Source: Tetrastigma voinierianum (taxonomy: Eukaryota > Streptophyta > Magnoliopsida > Vitales > Vitaceae). Taken from it: a stretch of 64,000 bases of DNA. The DNA lies in assembly GCA_016808115.1 (NCBI GenBank), contig JAEQBH010002441.1:434001-498000 (forward strand), read 5' to 3'. The translations under genes and the position numbers were made by a program. Of the stretch, positions 61,253-64,000 are shown piece by piece. Positions within the stretch are counted from its first letter, which is position 1; every line of letters begins with the position of its first letter. Below the pieces are notes generated by a model. That model had not been told where the DNA came from and did no database searches. It saw only the letters and a list, made by a program, of their open reading frames with translations.

Positions 61253-61253
<1 letters not shown>

Positions 61254-61337
61254 TGAATGACAAGGATCGTATTATAAATATATAACATGGAAATTACTTG
61301 TAATGTGTTCCATAAAAGTCAATGGGTGACCAAAAAG

Positions 61338-61389
<52 letters not shown>
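61338..61389. repeat. AT dinucleotide microsatellite
   Basis: About 25 uninterrupted AT units, 85 bases from the previous array. Two self-complementary arrays this close could pair as a cruciform. Confidence 0.9.
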
Positions 61390-61390
<1 letters not shown>

Positions 61391-62122
61391 TGTACGTACC
61401 AAGGGCTTCTTGCCAAATTCTAATTTAATATGATTTTCCGCGAAAATCCTGAAACATAATTCTGCGTAAAACAATTGGAGAATGCTTTTGAAATGAGACA
61501 AAACAATTGGAGAATGCTTTTGAAGCAAAGAGACGGCTTGCTGACAAATTAAGGGTGAAAAAAGATTGGCATTTGTTTTTTTACTAGAACTTTTGTTCTT
61601 TGTTTAATAGGTTTAAATATTTAGTGGTTTATTTTTTTTTTTTAAAAAATCAAAATTTTTATTTTTACCTAAATTTTGAAACAATAATATCTAGTTTTGA
61701 TCAAAAAATATATGATTTTCTTATATTATAATATCTGATTTTCTTAATAGGAAAAACATTAAAAAAACAGAAAGTCAAATATTTTTTGTTTTTATTCTGC
61801 CATAAATTTAAAAAAATCAGTAATATATTATGAAAAAGTTCAAAAAAAGAAAAGAAAAGAATAAGCAAACAGATTGAATGGTCAAACAGAAAAAACAAAT
61901 TTGCTCTCAGAAAAACACTACCTAATTTTTTGTGAACTATAAAATATGCTAAAATTTTATTATTTTCATTTTCACACACAGAAAAACAACATCAAAGAAA
62001 ACAAATGCTGAAGGTAAAAGTCTAACGCACAACAGTACATCAAAGCCTAGAACAAGTGCATATATAATGCAGAGAACTTTCAAAAGACATAAGCCATTAA
62101 CTGTCCTCATTTTCGATATTTA
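61390..62122. other. Intergenic DNA and 3' region of the sulfotransferase gene
   Basis: No gene is seen. A 20-base direct repeat, AAAACAATTGGAGAATGCTT, occurs at about 61468 and 61500. The rest is AT-rich and includes the sulfotransferase 3' untranslated region. Confidence 0.4.
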
Positions 62123-63165
62123 TTAATGTAAGTGATGTCGGAAGGATAAACCAGAGCCTCTGAGTTTTTCTTCCATAATAGTTGTTATCCTCAGAGCCAT
62201 GGAAGGGCTGACATGATTGGCCCAATCTCCCACCTCCCCTTTTCTGTTCTGAAATGCTAAGATGCCGGGGCGCTTACCAAACTTGTTCACCTCCATATTT
62301 TTAAGACTTTGGAAACTACAAAAGCTTGATATTTCCTCAATCATCCCTTGTTTCTCTTCCTCCTCAGAAAAAGGAACACCCAAGAACTCTGCTATCCTCT
62401 TCATGTGGGTGGTGATGTCTTCCTTCAAATCTTCAGATTTAAGAGACAGCACCTTCTCCGGTCTCTCGCAGTTCATTCTCCAGTACTCCAGTACGTGGTC
62501 CCAGAAGGGTCCACCTTCTTCTACGTCCCGGCAGAACTTCTCCAACCCACCATCTAGTATGAAGTTGGCTTGTCTGGCTGATCAGTAGGAATGGCGTTGA
62601 TATGCCATAAAGAAGTGAACCTGTCCAATGGATTCCGAGATATATACAAAATTCCACACTTGGAGGAATGATAATCCTCAATGGATTCTGGCAGCAATGA
62701 ATATGGTGTATGGGTGGAAAAAATTCTCGGGGAATATTTAGTGTTGTAAGGGGGGAGGTCTTGGAGATTAGGAGGGTATTGGTCATCATTTTTCATGAAA
62801 TAAAGATCAAACTCCAAGGAGGGGACAAGATCGTGAGGGTTGGTAGTGAGAAATGGGCTCCGGTCGGGAGGGTAACGGTTTCGGTTGAGAATGGCAAAGG
62901 TGAGGGCCTTGAGCTAAGTGGCACCTGATTTTGGCATACTGCTGAGAATGATGTCTGTGTCTTGTGCTTTGAAGCGCCTTTTAAAGGAGATGGTGCTCTC
63001 AACCACATCAGGTCGGAACCAGAAGCCATGGTATTGATACAGATACTTTCCATCCCAATTTCTCTCCCTGGGAAGGCTTCTCACCACTTCTTTGCATTCA
63101 TTGCTCAACCCTCCAATTGTGAACTGAGAGTTTGCCAACGCTTCTGTTTTCATCTCCATCTCCAT
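62123..63165 (-). pseudogene. Cytosolic sulfotransferase (SOT family), broken by a stop and a frameshift
   Basis: Family members transfer sulfate from PAPS to small acceptors such as flavonoids, hormones or desulfoglucosinolates; the substrate here cannot be read from sequence. Intronless, about 347 codons, the family norm. From the ATG at 63165: NSQFTIGGLSNECKEVVRSL, YQYHGFWFRPDVVE, then SMPKSGAT followed by TAG at 62916-62914 where TGG (Trp) belongs in the PAPS-binding loop PKSGTTW; the second Thr is also Ala. The same frame goes on LKALTFAILNRNRYPPD, SPRIFSTHTPYSLLP and GILYISRNPLDRFTSLWHIN (3'-phosphate-binding motif). A one-base shift near 62556 leads to GLEKFCRDVEEGGPFWDHVL and LKEDITTHMKRIAEFLGVPF, and the final motif NRKGEVGDWANHVS is intact. 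Other blocks are well kept, so the lesions are recent or are sequence errors. Confidence 0.85.
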
Positions 63166-64000
63166 TCCCCGCGTCTGTCCTGCATATTATTAGCAAGTCT
63201 AATTATGAGATAAAAAATAAATAAATAAATGCAAGGATCCATCCAAGAAAAGTACCGCAACAACTGAACAGTGAAAAACACTATAATTAATTAATGTTAG
63301 TGGGTCACGCTTCGTTTGTAACCCAGAGTATAACGAAGAAAAGAAAATATATTGATAAAATGGAAGGAAAAGAAAATTTGAAGTAAAGTAAGTATAGGTT
63401 TAAATTTAATAAATTAATTATATATATTTATTATTTTAATTATTTTTTATTCTTTATTATATAATAGGATTAAGGAATTTAAAAATATGTAAAATTTTTT
63501 AGAAATTTTAATTATATTTGATTTTCTTTAATATTTTCATGGTGAAACCAGGAAAATCATTTAAAAATACTTTTTAGGTTGGTTCTTCTTGTTTGAGGAT
63601 CTAATTTATTCTTGTTCCATTTTTCGATTCCCTATTTGGTCTCAGTGATCTTCCTATTTTGTTTAATCTCGCGCAAGGGGACGTACAAGAGCACTAATTT
63701 TAGGCAACAAAAGAAGATACAGAAGATGCAGTAAAAGAAGATAGAAGAGCACAGATTTTTTTGGCAGCAAGAGAATATTCAGCCAACACACGATTATATG
63801 GAAAGAAAATAAAAACGCAATTGAAGAACCATATCAGACTAATAGTTGGCTTTGTAGAACTAGAAGAGTAAGTACCCGAAAGAGCAAAATTGACAAATAT
63901 GCAGAAAACAATATGAACATACTGTTTCGAAAACAAATATTCTCTTTTATAGTATATAGCAATAGCAATATTGCTGTAGGGTAAAGCAAGCGGCAATACA
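63166..64000. other. Upstream and intergenic DNA at the window edge
   Basis: AT-rich sequence with no gene I can support. It includes the sulfotransferase promoter region (ATTTATTTATTTATT on the minus strand at 63209-63230). The minus open frame at 63700-63996 has no family resemblance I recognise. Confidence 0.35.

Noticed and set aside
1..64000. CRISPR arrays, bacterial operons, rRNA genes or organelle DNA
   Set aside because: No regular spacer-repeat arrays, no ribosome-binding patterns and no rRNA-like or plastid gene sequence were recognised; the genes have plant introns.

Overview
The window looks like nuclear DNA of a flowering plant, most likely a eudicot. It is AT-rich with long introns (GT..AG), holds plant gene families and is dense in decayed transposable elements. 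Some transposon sequences resemble ones I associate with Cucurbitaceae, but that is memory only and unverified. I see no bacterial, organellar or CRISPR features.

Layout. 1-10.6 kb is a nest of dead retroelements. The end of one LTR (1-1500) interrupts the 3' half of an Athila/Tat-type Ty3-gypsy element, which carries RNase H and integrase, a Transposase_32-like third ORF, a polypurine tract and an LTR. A GC-rich hAT-like element sits inside it, and a minus-strand Tekay/Del-type LTR piece abuts it. 10.6-16.8 kb is a MULE carrying both a degraded MURA transposase and a plant mobile domain (PMD) gene. 17.2-22.5 kb is the Integrator subunit INTS9 gene (+), convergent with an ANN3-like annexin (23.1-26.3 kb, -). 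27.8-40.9 kb is a large unequal tandem duplication, with a second hAT-like element inserted in its first copy only. 41.2-44.2 kb is an ANN4-like annexin (+), divergent from ANN3. 45.8-57.4 kb is a GDSL esterase/lipase gene (-) whose second intron is about 9.9 kb because a whole Tekay/Del Ty3-gypsy element (about 47.3-56.1 kb) lies in it. 58.3-60.5 kb holds a gag-bearing retroelement fragment, followed by tandem repeats and AT microsatellites. 62.1-63.2 kb is a cytosolic sulfotransferase gene (-) broken by a nonsense codon and a frameshift.

The host genes do not form an operon or pathway. The ANN3/ANN4 pair is a conserved-looking cluster of calcium-dependent membrane-binding proteins; INTS9 acts in nuclear RNA 3'-end processing; the GDSL enzyme is probably secreted and may be GPI-anchored; the sulfotransferase family is cytosolic. 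All five host genes keep conserved protein blocks, and the four intron-containing ones keep good splice sites, but every one contains small frameshifts. Those I could trace in INTS9 are mostly lost bases in T runs. That pattern fits uncorrected long-read assembly at least as well as true pseudogenes, so reading-frame breaks here should be treated with caution.
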